Origin: Catellatospora coxensis
GTDB lineage: Bacteria; Actinomycetota; Actinomycetes; Mycobacteriales; Micromonosporaceae
NCBI RefSeq assembly: GCF_016862635.1
Contig: NZ_BONI01000004.1
Location: forward strand, 1-64,000
DNA: 64,000 bases
Reading direction: 5' to 3'
The notes beneath the pieces are model-generated. The model was not told the DNA's origin. It worked only from the letters and a program-made list of their open reading frames with translations, and ran no database searches. The position numbers were made by a program, and so were the translations under genes. Shown here piece by piece: positions 31,356 through 38,008 of this stretch (its first letter is position 1; every line of letters begins with the position of its first letter).

Positions 31356-31744
31356 GAGCCGTCCTCGCCGAGCCGGGTCAGCACCCGCTCGTGGCGCTGC
31401 TGGGCCGCCTGGGCGCTGCGCAGGCCGAGCGCTTCGGCGATCTGTGCCCACGTCAGCCCCTCGGCGCGGGCGGTGAACAGCACTCCGGCCTCCAGCTGGT
31501 CCAGCTCGCTGCGGGCCGCGGACAGCAGCGTGATCGCGGCCAGCAGGTCCTCGGGCAGTTCGAGCGCGCCGCGGTCGGTGCCCACGCGCCACAGCGCCTG
31601 GCGGACCAGCGTGACGGCGTCGTGCGGCTGCCCGGCAGCCAGCCAGGGCAGCCGGGGAAGGTCCTGCCCGCCGCGAGCGGTGAGCCGATGCCGGGCCCGG
31701 CTCTCGGCCTCGGCATCGGCCTGGTCAGCTGATGATCGACTCAC
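31352..31744 (-). CDS. HTH protein, first gene of the phosphohistidine operon
   Basis: About 130 residues from the GTG at 31742-31744. The C-terminal helix-turn-helix LTWAQIAEALGLRSAQAAQQ resembles that of the small regulator at 62614-62988 (SWAQIGAALGMTRQSAWEAH). It overlaps the phosphohistidine-domain gene by 4 bases. An inverted repeat at 31760-31790 lies directly upstream and is a likely target. Confidence 0.7.
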   Translation of the reverse strand: MSRSSADQADAEAESRARHRLTARGGQDLPRLPWLAAGQPHDAVTLVRQALWRVGTDRGALELPEDLLAAITLLSAARSELDQLEAGVLFTARAEGLTWAQIAEALGLRSAQAAQQRHERVLTRLGEDGS

Positions 31745-31759
31745 TCGGCCAGCTTCGCC

Positions 31760-31790
31760 TTCAACAGAGTGTTTGTCAACAACCTGTTGA
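31760..31790. promoter_or_regulatory. TCAACA/TGTTGA operator upstream of the phosphohistidine operon
   Basis: TCAACA (31776-31781) and TGTTGA (31785-31790) form a perfect dyad with a 3-base spacer, and another TTCAACA occurs at 31760-31766. The site sits between two divergent genes, in an unusually AT-rich patch for this genome. Confidence 0.5.
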
Positions 31791-31859
31791 AATGGTGCTG
31801 CCCGATCGGTGAGGCACAGCGGGAACACGCAACACGCCCGCGGCTCGTATTCTCCAGGC

Positions 31860-32651
31860 ATGCATGAGCTCGCCGCGTACGTTCGAGACCTGCCGATGTG
31901 GGCGGCGGCGTTGCTGTTCCTCGCCGAGAACGTGCTGATCCTGCTGGCCGGGGTCGGGCTCGGTACGGCCGTGCTGCGGCTGGCCGGCGCGGCGCGGCTG
32001 CTGCCCGACACAGGACGGGCCGAGCCGCTGCAGCTGTGGCTGGCCGCCGGTGCGGTCATGCTCAACACCGGGGTCACGCTCGCCGGCTGGAAACTGTGGA
32101 TCCTCGGTGTGATCCGGCTCGACCTCGACACGACCTGGTGGATCGCCGTCGACCTGCTGGCGCTGCTGCTCATCATGGACTTCGCGTCGTATGTGGGCCA
32201 TGCCCTGGCCCACCGGCCGCGGCTCTACCCGCTCGGGCACCGGCTGCACCACCGGTTCGTCGACGCCCGGCCCATCACCCTGTTCGCCCTGCACCCGGGC
32301 GAGGTGGTCGCCTTCGGGGCGCTGTGGCTGCTGGTGCTCGCCGCGGCGCCGTTCAGCGTGTGGGCGCTGGTGGGCTACACCGTGGTGAACCTGGTCTTCG
32401 GCGTGTTCGGACACCTCGGCGTGGAGCCGCTGCCGGCGCGCTGGCGTCGTTCCCGCTTCTTCGCGATCGTGGCCACGCCGACCATGCACACCATGCACCA
32501 CCTCAACCCGGCCCGTAACCTCGGCTTCTACACGACGCTGTGGGACCGGTTGTTCCGGACCCTGGACGACGACTACGACCGCTGCCGGACCGGCCACGCC
32601 CAACTGCCGGCGCTCGCCTCGGCAGCCGAGCCGGCACCGCGCCTTTCGTAG
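31860..32651 (+). CDS. Sterol desaturase/fatty acid hydroxylase-family membrane protein
   Basis: A 263-residue di-iron membrane oxygenase. Four hydrophobic segments precede the His boxes HALAH, HRLHHRF and HTMHHLN (plus the His in FGHLGVEPL), which match the FA_hydroxylase pattern. The ATG at 31860 is in frame. It probably hydroxylates or desaturates a lipid or carotenoid. It is divergent from the phosphohistidine operon and has no obvious lipid-pathway neighbours. Confidence 0.85.
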   Translation: MHELAAYVRDLPMWAAALLFLAENVLILLAGVGLGTAVLRLAGAARLLPDTGRAEPLQLWLAAGAVMLNTGVTLAGWKLWILGVIRLDLDTTWWIAVDLLALLLIMDFASYVGHALAHRPRLYPLGHRLHHRFVDARPITLFALHPGEVVAFGALWLLVLAAAPFSVWALVGYTVVNLVFGVFGHLGVEPLPARWRRSRFFAIVATPTMHTMHHLNPARNLGFYTTLWDRLFRTLDDDYDRCRTGHAQLPALASAAEPAPRLS

Positions 32652-32667
32652 CCGCGCGGTTCCATGG

Positions 32668-33264
32668 TCAGGAGAACACCAGCCCGGCCGCGATGAGGGT
32701 CATCGTCGCCGCGATCACCCCGTCCAGCACCCGCCACGTGATCGGCCTGGCCAGCACCGGCGCCAGGCGGCGCGCGCCCGTGCCGAGCGCGGCGAACCAG
32801 ACGACGCTGGCCGCGGCCGCTCCGGCGGCGAACAGCCACCGGCTCGGGTCGCGTACGGCGAGGCCGCCGAGCAGCAGCACGGTGTCGAGGTACACGTGCG
32901 GGTTGAGGAACGTGAACGCCAGGCAGGTCAGCAGTGTGGCCCGCAGCGGCGTGGCGGCCCCGTCCCGTGGGTCGAGGCGGCCGGGCCGCAGCGCGCGCCG
33001 GGCCGCCAGCACGGCGTACCCGAGCAGGAACGCGGCCCCGCCCCACCGGATCGCCACGAGCAGGCCGGGACGGTCGGCGACCAGCGAACCGAGCCCGCCG
33101 ACCCCGGCGGCGATCAGCAGCGCGTCGGCGGCCGCGCAGGTCACCACGACCGGCAGCACGTGCTCGCGGCGCAGCCCCTGGCGCAGCACGAAGGCGTTCT
33201 GGCCGCCGATCGCGACGATCAGCGCCAGCGAGGATGTGAACCCGGCGAGCAGAGAGGTGATCAT
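32668..33264 (-). CDS. lysE: LysE-family amino acid exporter (ArgO/LysE type)
   Basis: A 198-residue protein with six membrane helices and the LysE signature SSLALIVAIGGQNAFVLRQGL and FLNPHVYLDTVLLLG. It exports basic amino acids (Lys/Arg) when internal levels are high. It is divergent from a LysG/ArgP-type LysR regulator, the usual partner. Confidence 0.92.
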   Translation of the reverse strand: MITSLLAGFTSSLALIVAIGGQNAFVLRQGLRREHVLPVVVTCAAADALLIAAGVGGLGSLVADRPGLLVAIRWGGAAFLLGYAVLAARRALRPGRLDPRDGAATPLRATLLTCLAFTFLNPHVYLDTVLLLGGLAVRDPSRWLFAAGAAAASVVWFAALGTGARRLAPVLARPITWRVLDGVIAATMTLIAAGLVFS

Positions 33265-33300
33265 GTTTCCGACGGTACGGCCGGTGCCGTCCTCACTCCA

Positions 33301-33326
33301 GCTAATGTTTCTTACGAAGCATTAGC
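33301..33326. promoter_or_regulatory. LysG/ArgP-type operator dyad
   Basis: GCTAATG (33301-33307) and CATTAGC (33320-33326) form a perfect 7-bp inverted repeat with a 12-base spacer in the 71-base gap between lysE and the LysR gene. This is the geometry of a LysR-type T-N11-A site. Confidence 0.65.
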
Positions 33327-33335
33327 ATCGCTTAT

Positions 33336-34223
33336 GTGAGCCTGGACTCGGCACAGCTGGAGACGTTCGCCGCCGTCGTACGCGAGGGCAGCTTCGACGC
33401 CGCCGCGCGGGTGCTCAACGTGACCCCGTCCGCGGTCAGCCAGCGGATCAAGGCGCTGGAGCAGGCCGCCGGGCAGGTCCTCGTGCGCCGGTCCAAGCCG
33501 TGCCAGGCCACCGAAGCCGGGGAGCCGCTGCTGCGGCTGGCCGGGCAGATCGCGCTGCTGGAGCGCGAGGCGCTCGCCACCGCCCGGGGCGGCCGCGGCG
33601 GCGACTGGACCAGGGCCGCCATCGTCGTCAACGCCGACTCCCTGGCCACCTGGTTCATGCCCGCGCTGGCCGCGGTGCCGGCCGAGCTGCGACTGCTGTT
33701 CGACATTTACACCGACGACCAGGAGCACACCGCCGAACTGCTGCGCAGCGGCGCCGTGATGGCGGCGGTAACCGCGCAGAACGTGCCCGTGCAGGGTTGC
33801 CGGTCGCAGCGGCTCGGCGCTATGCGATACCGGGCTGTCGCCGCGCCGGCGATGTTCGGCACGTGGTTCGCCGACGGGGTCACCCCGGCGGCGCTCGCGG
33901 ACGCGCCGATGGTCGTGCTCAACCGCAAGGACCGGCTGCAGCACCGGTTCCTGCGTACGCTCACCCGCCGCGACCTGGACCCGCCGATCCACTACGTGCC
34001 GTCGGTGACCGCGTTCGACGAGGCCATCCGGCTCGGCCTGGGCTGGGGCATGGTGCCCGACCTGGTCGCCGACGCGGACCTGGCCGAGGACCGCTACCGC
34101 GAACTGGTGCCGGGCGGCCTGCTGAACGTGCCGCTGTATTGGCAGCACTGGCGGCTGGAGTCGGCCGTCCTCACCGCGCTCACCACGGCCGTCCAGGCGG
34201 CCGCCGCCACCGCCCTGCGCTGA
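33336..34223 (+). CDS. lysG: LysR-family regulator of LysE (LysG/ArgP)
   Basis: A 295-residue protein. The N-terminal HTH (LETFAAVVREGSFDAAARVL, VTPSAVSQRIKALE) and the C-terminal effector domain match the ArgP/LysG subgroup that senses Lys/Arg and activates export. It is divergent from lysE. GTG start. Confidence 0.92.
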   Translation: MSLDSAQLETFAAVVREGSFDAAARVLNVTPSAVSQRIKALEQAAGQVLVRRSKPCQATEAGEPLLRLAGQIALLEREALATARGGRGGDWTRAAIVVNADSLATWFMPALAAVPAELRLLFDIYTDDQEHTAELLRSGAVMAAVTAQNVPVQGCRSQRLGAMRYRAVAAPAMFGTWFADGVTPAALADAPMVVLNRKDRLQHRFLRTLTRRDLDPPIHYVPSVTAFDEAIRLGLGWGMVPDLVADADLAEDRYRELVPGGLLNVPLYWQHWRLESAVLTALTTAVQAAAATALR

Positions 34224-34300
34224 CGTCCACAGGACGGCCGCCGTCGCCCGGCGACCGTATGCTGGTGCATCCTCCAAGCTCCTTCCCCTCCAGGAGAACG

Positions 34301-34948
34301 ATGTCGGACAAGCAGATGATTAAGCACCCGTGGGGCATCAGCGTTTACGGCGCGGCCAGTGTGAAGAAGGCGCCGGACCTGGTGCGCATCAGGCTGCGGG
34401 CTGTGCGGGTGGAGAAGGACCCGCAGGCGGCTTTCATACTGATCAATGAGGAGGTACGTGCGATCCGGGAGGTGTTGCGCCGCTACGGTGTGCCGGACTC
34501 GGCAGTCGACAGCTCGCGCCTCGACCTCAAGAGCGAGTGGGACTGGAACGGCGGCAAGAAGCGCTTCGAGGGCTACCGCTGCCAGGCCTCGTTCTCGGTG
34601 TCGTCCCCGAACCTCGACTCGGTGCAGGCGCTGCTCGTCGACCTGGTGGGCGCCGGGGCCTCCGAGATCGACGCGGTCGAGTTCGACGTCAGCGCCAAGA
34701 AGCAGCTGCGTGACGAGGCCAGGGAGCAGGCGGTCGAGGCGGCACGCGCGAAGGCGGCGCGATACGCCGCGGCGGCAGGCGTGCAGGTCGGTCCGCTGAT
34801 GCACCTGGAGGACGTGGACCCGGAAGCGCCGGGGCAGGAGCGCTACCGCGGCCATGGCGCGGCGGCCGACGCGGCGGACGAGTCACTGGCACCCGGCCAC
34901 GTGGTCGTCTCCGCCGCGGTGATCCTGGGCTTCGCCATCGCGCCGTGA
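34301..34948 (+). CDS. SIMPL-domain (DUF541) protein
   Basis: A 215-residue protein of the SIMPL/BP26 fold. Visible features are GISVYGAASVKKAPDLVRIRL at the N-terminus, a central FEGYRCQASFSV strand, and AREQAVEAARAKAARYAAAAGV near residue 150. No signal peptide is seen, unlike periplasmic homologues. ATG at 34301 follows AGGAGA. The family function is poorly known. Confidence 0.82.
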   Translation: MSDKQMIKHPWGISVYGAASVKKAPDLVRIRLRAVRVEKDPQAAFILINEEVRAIREVLRRYGVPDSAVDSSRLDLKSEWDWNGGKKRFEGYRCQASFSVSSPNLDSVQALLVDLVGAGASEIDAVEFDVSAKKQLRDEAREQAVEAARAKAARYAAAAGVQVGPLMHLEDVDPEAPGQERYRGHGAAADAADESLAPGHVVVSAAVILGFAIAP

Positions 34949-34971
34949 CACCCGCGCGCGGATCGGCCCGA

Positions 34972-35262
34972 TCAGTGGTCTCCGGCTGACGCGTCGTCGA
35001 AGCGGTCGGCGAGGGCGAGGAACTCGTCGCCCCAGCCGCTGGACAGCGCCACCTCCTGGATCGGGCCGGTCGGGGCGAACAGCACCGACAGCGCGAACGG
35101 CACCGAGCCTTCGGCCCGAACGCGGACGATCAGTCCGTCGATCTCGGCGAGCGCGGCGTCGGCGTCCATGAAGGATGACCACGAGAAGTCGTTGTCCGGT
35201 CGGGCTAGCCGTTCCCGCACCTCACCCAGCACGATCACGAGCGCTGCGACGTCGACACCCAT
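34972..35262 (-). CDS. Conserved hypothetical protein
   Basis: A 96-residue small acidic soluble protein (MGVDVAALVIVLGEVRERLA at the start, then ALAEIDGLIVRVRAEG). It is convergent with the SIMPL gene. No family or motif is recognised. Confidence 0.6.
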   Translation of the reverse strand: MGVDVAALVIVLGEVRERLARPDNDFSWSSFMDADAALAEIDGLIVRVRAEGSVPFALSVLFAPTGPIQEVALSSGWGDEFLALADRFDDASAGDH

Positions 35263-35785
35263 CCGCCGAGTGTGCGCGACGTGTCAAGGTCGTTGACCGG
35301 GTGCTCCACATGACCACGGGGGCTGGGAGCGAGCACCTGCGGACTCGCACTCGTGGTCGTGGCTGTTGTCCGGGTGGTGGAGGTGCTGTAGACCCACGCA
35401 GGGGTGCCCGAAGGATCGACATGATCGATCTTCGGCTACCCGGCCGCACGCGGGGCGGTTCGCCGCATTCGCGAATATCGCGAAGGCTTGGGCCTTCACG
35501 GAAACGTTCGTGGGCCGCTGCGTGAGTTTTTCCCTTGGCCGGCGCACGCGCGCTGGCTCTGCGGTGGATTCCTGCTGCTCGGGGTGATCATGCCGGCCGT
35601 TGGGCGCTACTGGCCGTCTTGACATGGGCCGATGCCGGAACGAGCGGCGCCCCAGGATGGTCCCGCCCGCGCGTGAACGGCGTCGAGGGCGTCCACGCCG
35701 AGGCTGTCGCAGCACGGGCCGTTCGACCAGGGCGGCGTCGGACGTGGACTCTAGGATGGTGGGCGACGACGGCGAGGAGGCCGCC
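35263..35785. other. Long intergenic region with palindromes
   Basis: 523 bases between divergently oriented genes with no convincing reading frame and reduced codon-position bias. It holds a long imperfect hairpin at 35402-35442 (CCGAAGGATCGA / TCGATCTTCGG, extending to GGGT/ACCC) and a perfect dyad TTCGCGA-ATA-TCGCGAA at 35468-35484. Fragments of decayed coding sequence are possible but I could not identify a parent gene. Confidence 0.45.
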
Positions 35786-36352
35786 ATGGGCAAGATCGTG
35801 ATGATGATGTCGGTGTCCGTCGACGGCTTCTTCGCCGATCCGGACGGCGGGCTCGACTGGCACCTGATCGACGAGGAGCTGCACTACCACTTCAACGCGC
35901 TGCTCGCCCCGATGGGCGCGTTCTTCGACGGCCGCGTCACCTACCAGCTGATGGCCGACTACTGGCCGACCGCGGACCAGGACCCGGGCAGCGCGGGGCC
36001 GATGGCGGAGTTCGCGGGGATCTGGCGCGACATGCCGAAGTACGTCTTCTCCCGGACCCTTGACCAGGCCGGCTGGAACACCACCGTGCTGCGGGAGGTT
36101 GTGCCGGACGAGATTCGCAAGATCGCCGAGCAGGTCGGCGGGGACGTCGCGCTCGGCGGGGCCGCGCTCGGGGCGGCGTTCCTCGAACAGGACCTCGTCG
36201 ACGAGATCCGGCTCTACGTGCACCCGGTCGTGCTGGGCCGGGGCCGCCCGCTGTTCCAGCCTGCGGACCACCGGCACGACCTGCGCCTCAAGCGCACCCG
36301 CACCTTCGGCAGCGGGGTCGTCCTGCTGCACTACGAGCGCCGGGACGGCTGA
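35786..36352 (+). CDS. Dihydrofolate reductase-like (RibD C-terminal family) protein
   Basis: A 188-residue protein. The N-terminal MSVSVDGFFADPDGGLDWHL and the C-terminal VDEIRLYVHPVVLGRGRPLF are the hallmarks of the RibD_C/YwjB family, with the Gly-rich NADPH-binding strand GGDVALGGAALGAAFLEQ. It probably acts as an NADPH-dependent reductase of unknown substrate. ATG follows GAGGAGG. A terminator follows immediately. Confidence 0.88.
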   Translation: MGKIVMMMSVSVDGFFADPDGGLDWHLIDEELHYHFNALLAPMGAFFDGRVTYQLMADYWPTADQDPGSAGPMAEFAGIWRDMPKYVFSRTLDQAGWNTTVLREVVPDEIRKIAEQVGGDVALGGAALGAAFLEQDLVDEIRLYVHPVVLGRGRPLFQPADHRHDLRLKRTRTFGSGVVLLHYERRDG

Positions 36353-36353
36353 C

Positions 36354-36380
36354 GGGCGGCGCCCCGACGAGGCGCCGCCC
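36354..36380. terminator. Bidirectional hairpin terminator
   Basis: Arms GGGCGGCGCC (36354-36363) and GGCGCCGCCC (36371-36380) between the convergent reductase-like and chitinase genes. Confidence 0.8.
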
Positions 36381-36387
36381 GCTGCGC

Positions 36388-37461
36388 TCAGCAGTACAGG
36401 TTGGCACCGGCGGTGGTGCCGAGGATCCCCACGAACTGCTGGTACTTGGTGACCCGGCTCTGGACCTGGGCCGGGTTGCCGCCGTTGCACTCGATGGAAC
36501 CGTTGATGCTGCGGATCGTCTCGCCGAAGCCCGCGCCGTTGACCATGGCGTTGTGCGCGGTCATCGTGCCGGGTCCGTTCTGGGTCATCCAGTACCACAG
36601 GCCGGTGCGCCAGGCGACCGACGCGTCCTGCTGCACCAGCCACGGGTTGGTCAGCAGCGGCAGGCCGAGCGCGTCGCCGGCGGCCTTGTAGTTGAAGTTC
36701 CAGCTCAGCTGGATCGGGCCGCGGCCGTAGTAGGCGGCCTGCCCGGCCGGGCAGCCGTAGGGCTGGCCCGCGTCGCAGTAGTGCGGGTAGTTGGCCGTGT
36801 TCTGCTCCACGATGTGGACCAAGCCGCCGGTCTCGTGGCTGACGTTGGCCAGGAACGCGGCGGCCTCCTGGCGGCGCACGGTGTCGCTGCCGGTGGTGGC
36901 GAACGACGGGAAGGCGCTCAGCGCGGCGACCAGGCCCTGGTAGGTGTAGAAGGAGTTGCGGCCCGGGAACATCTGGTTGAAGGCCGCCTCGGAGACGACG
37001 AAGCCGCCCGGGCTGGTCGGCGGGGTCGACGGGGGCGTGCCGCTGCAGGTGTACGGGTCCCAGTACCAGGTGCTGATCGTCGGGTCGTAGCCCGGGTTGT
37101 CGTGCTCGGCGATGTAGTACAGCCCGTTGGTGTAGCGCACGATGCTGCCGGTGGTGTACCAGGTGCCCGCGGCCCAGTTGGGGTGGCTGCACGTGCCGCC
37201 GGGCGGGGGCGTGGTGCCGCCGGTGCAGGTGCCCTGGTCGGACCAGACCTCGGCGACGCCGGGCGTCTCGTTCTGGGTCCACCAGCGGGCCAGCCAGTTG
37301 CGGCCGTTGTGCGAGGCGGTCATGCCTCCGGTGTAGACGGACGACGACTGCCACGCGGCCACGCAGTTCGCGGCGGACGCGGACGACGAGGGCAGGATGA
37401 CGGCGAGCGCGGCGACGACCGCCAGCACTCCGGCCAGCGCCAGGGAACGTTGTCGTGGCAT
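36388..37461 (-). CDS. Secreted GH19 chitinase with two CBM5/12-type chitin-binding modules
   Basis: A 357-residue exported enzyme. The signal peptide covers residues 1-30. Two short chitin-binding modules lie at about 33-80 (CVAAWQSSSVYTGG, ARWWTQNETPG) and 88-138 (TWYTTGSIVRYTNG), joined by Pro/Gly/Thr linkers. The GH19 lysozyme-like domain occupies about 153-357, with the acid catalyst Glu in NVSHETGG and substrate-cleft segments YYGRGPIQLSWNFNY and GFGETIRSING. ATG at 37459-37461. It is predicted to hydrolyse chitin in the environment, functionally complementing the GH20 enzyme at the left edge. Confidence 0.95.
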   Translation of the reverse strand: MPRQRSLALAGVLAVVAALAVILPSSSASAANCVAAWQSSSVYTGGMTASHNGRNWLARWWTQNETPGVAEVWSDQGTCTGGTTPPPGGTCSHPNWAAGTWYTTGSIVRYTNGLYYIAEHDNPGYDPTISTWYWDPYTCSGTPPSTPPTSPGGFVVSEAAFNQMFPGRNSFYTYQGLVAALSAFPSFATTGSDTVRRQEAAAFLANVSHETGGLVHIVEQNTANYPHYCDAGQPYGCPAGQAAYYGRGPIQLSWNFNYKAAGDALGLPLLTNPWLVQQDASVAWRTGLWYWMTQNGPGTMTAHNAMVNGAGFGETIRSINGSIECNGGNPAQVQSRVTKYQQFVGILGTTAGANLYC

Positions 37462-37540
37462 GGGGACTCCTCTCCGCGGCGCAGCGCCGGCGGCTCGTGC
37501 GGGACCTGGGGGCGAGCGCTCGCGACGAAGAGTATCAATA

Positions 37541-37560
37541 AATAAAGCTTCCTAACAGTC
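37541..37560 (-). promoter_or_regulatory. Putative operator of the chitinase gene
   Basis: On the minus strand it reads GACTGTTAGGAAGCTTTATT, about 80 bases before the chitinase start. It shares GACTGTTAGGA with the site upstream of the three-repeat secreted protein and the ACTG-AGG-CTTTA pattern with the GH20 upstream site. It differs from the DasR consensus (TGGTCTAGACCA). Confidence 0.5.
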
Positions 37561-38008
37561 GCCGGTCATGCCGTGTTGAGCGGCTGCAGAAGGGCGCGGC
37601 GTCGTGGCTCGTTCGGCCTCGGTGGGGGCCTGGTCGCGTTCCGGATCGAGCCGCGTAGTCGGGACTCGAATATTTCGACAGAACGATGACCTCGTTCGGA
37701 TTCGTCATCGGGAAGCTTCGTCGCGCATCGCGGTTGTCGACGGGGCGCCTGCCGGGCGCGCCGCCCGAGGGCGGCGGGTATATCGGTTGCGTAACGATCG
37801 GCTGGCCCGGTCGCGAATGCGTCAGATCTTCGCATTGCCGCGTGGCGGCCGCATTCCCTGTGCTGGGAACGGTGGACCGCCGTAGGCCACTTATGGAAAT
37901 CGATGGAAGCGCCTTGGTGTCGCTGGTCCGCGCACCGTGACTGACCGGATTTCCTTCAAGATCATCGCTATATTCCCGGAGATTCTCGTGAATTCCGAAG
38001 GATGTGTG
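37561..38008. other. AT-richer leader region before the RHS toxin gene
   Basis: 448 bases with no convincing gene and markedly lower GC than the rest of the window (for example 37660-37700 and 37925-38005). It must hold the RHS promoter and probably a long untranslated leader. Base composition differs from the flanking genes, suggesting that this region and the toxin gene arrived by transfer. Confidence 0.4.

Noticed and set aside
29986-31744. A rifampicin phosphotransferase or PEP synthase split into neighbouring genes
   Set aside because: No ATP-grasp or PEP-binding domain is found in any adjacent gene, so only the phosphohistidine domain can be supported.
35284-35793. A 169-codon minus-strand frame in the 35.3-35.8 kb gap
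   Set aside because: It runs through the promoter and ribosome site of the RibD-like gene and contains no recognisable domain.
37566-37885. Small frames in the gap between chitinase and RHS genes
   Set aside because: No ribosome site, poor codon-position bias and no similarity pattern. The gap is better read as regulatory DNA.
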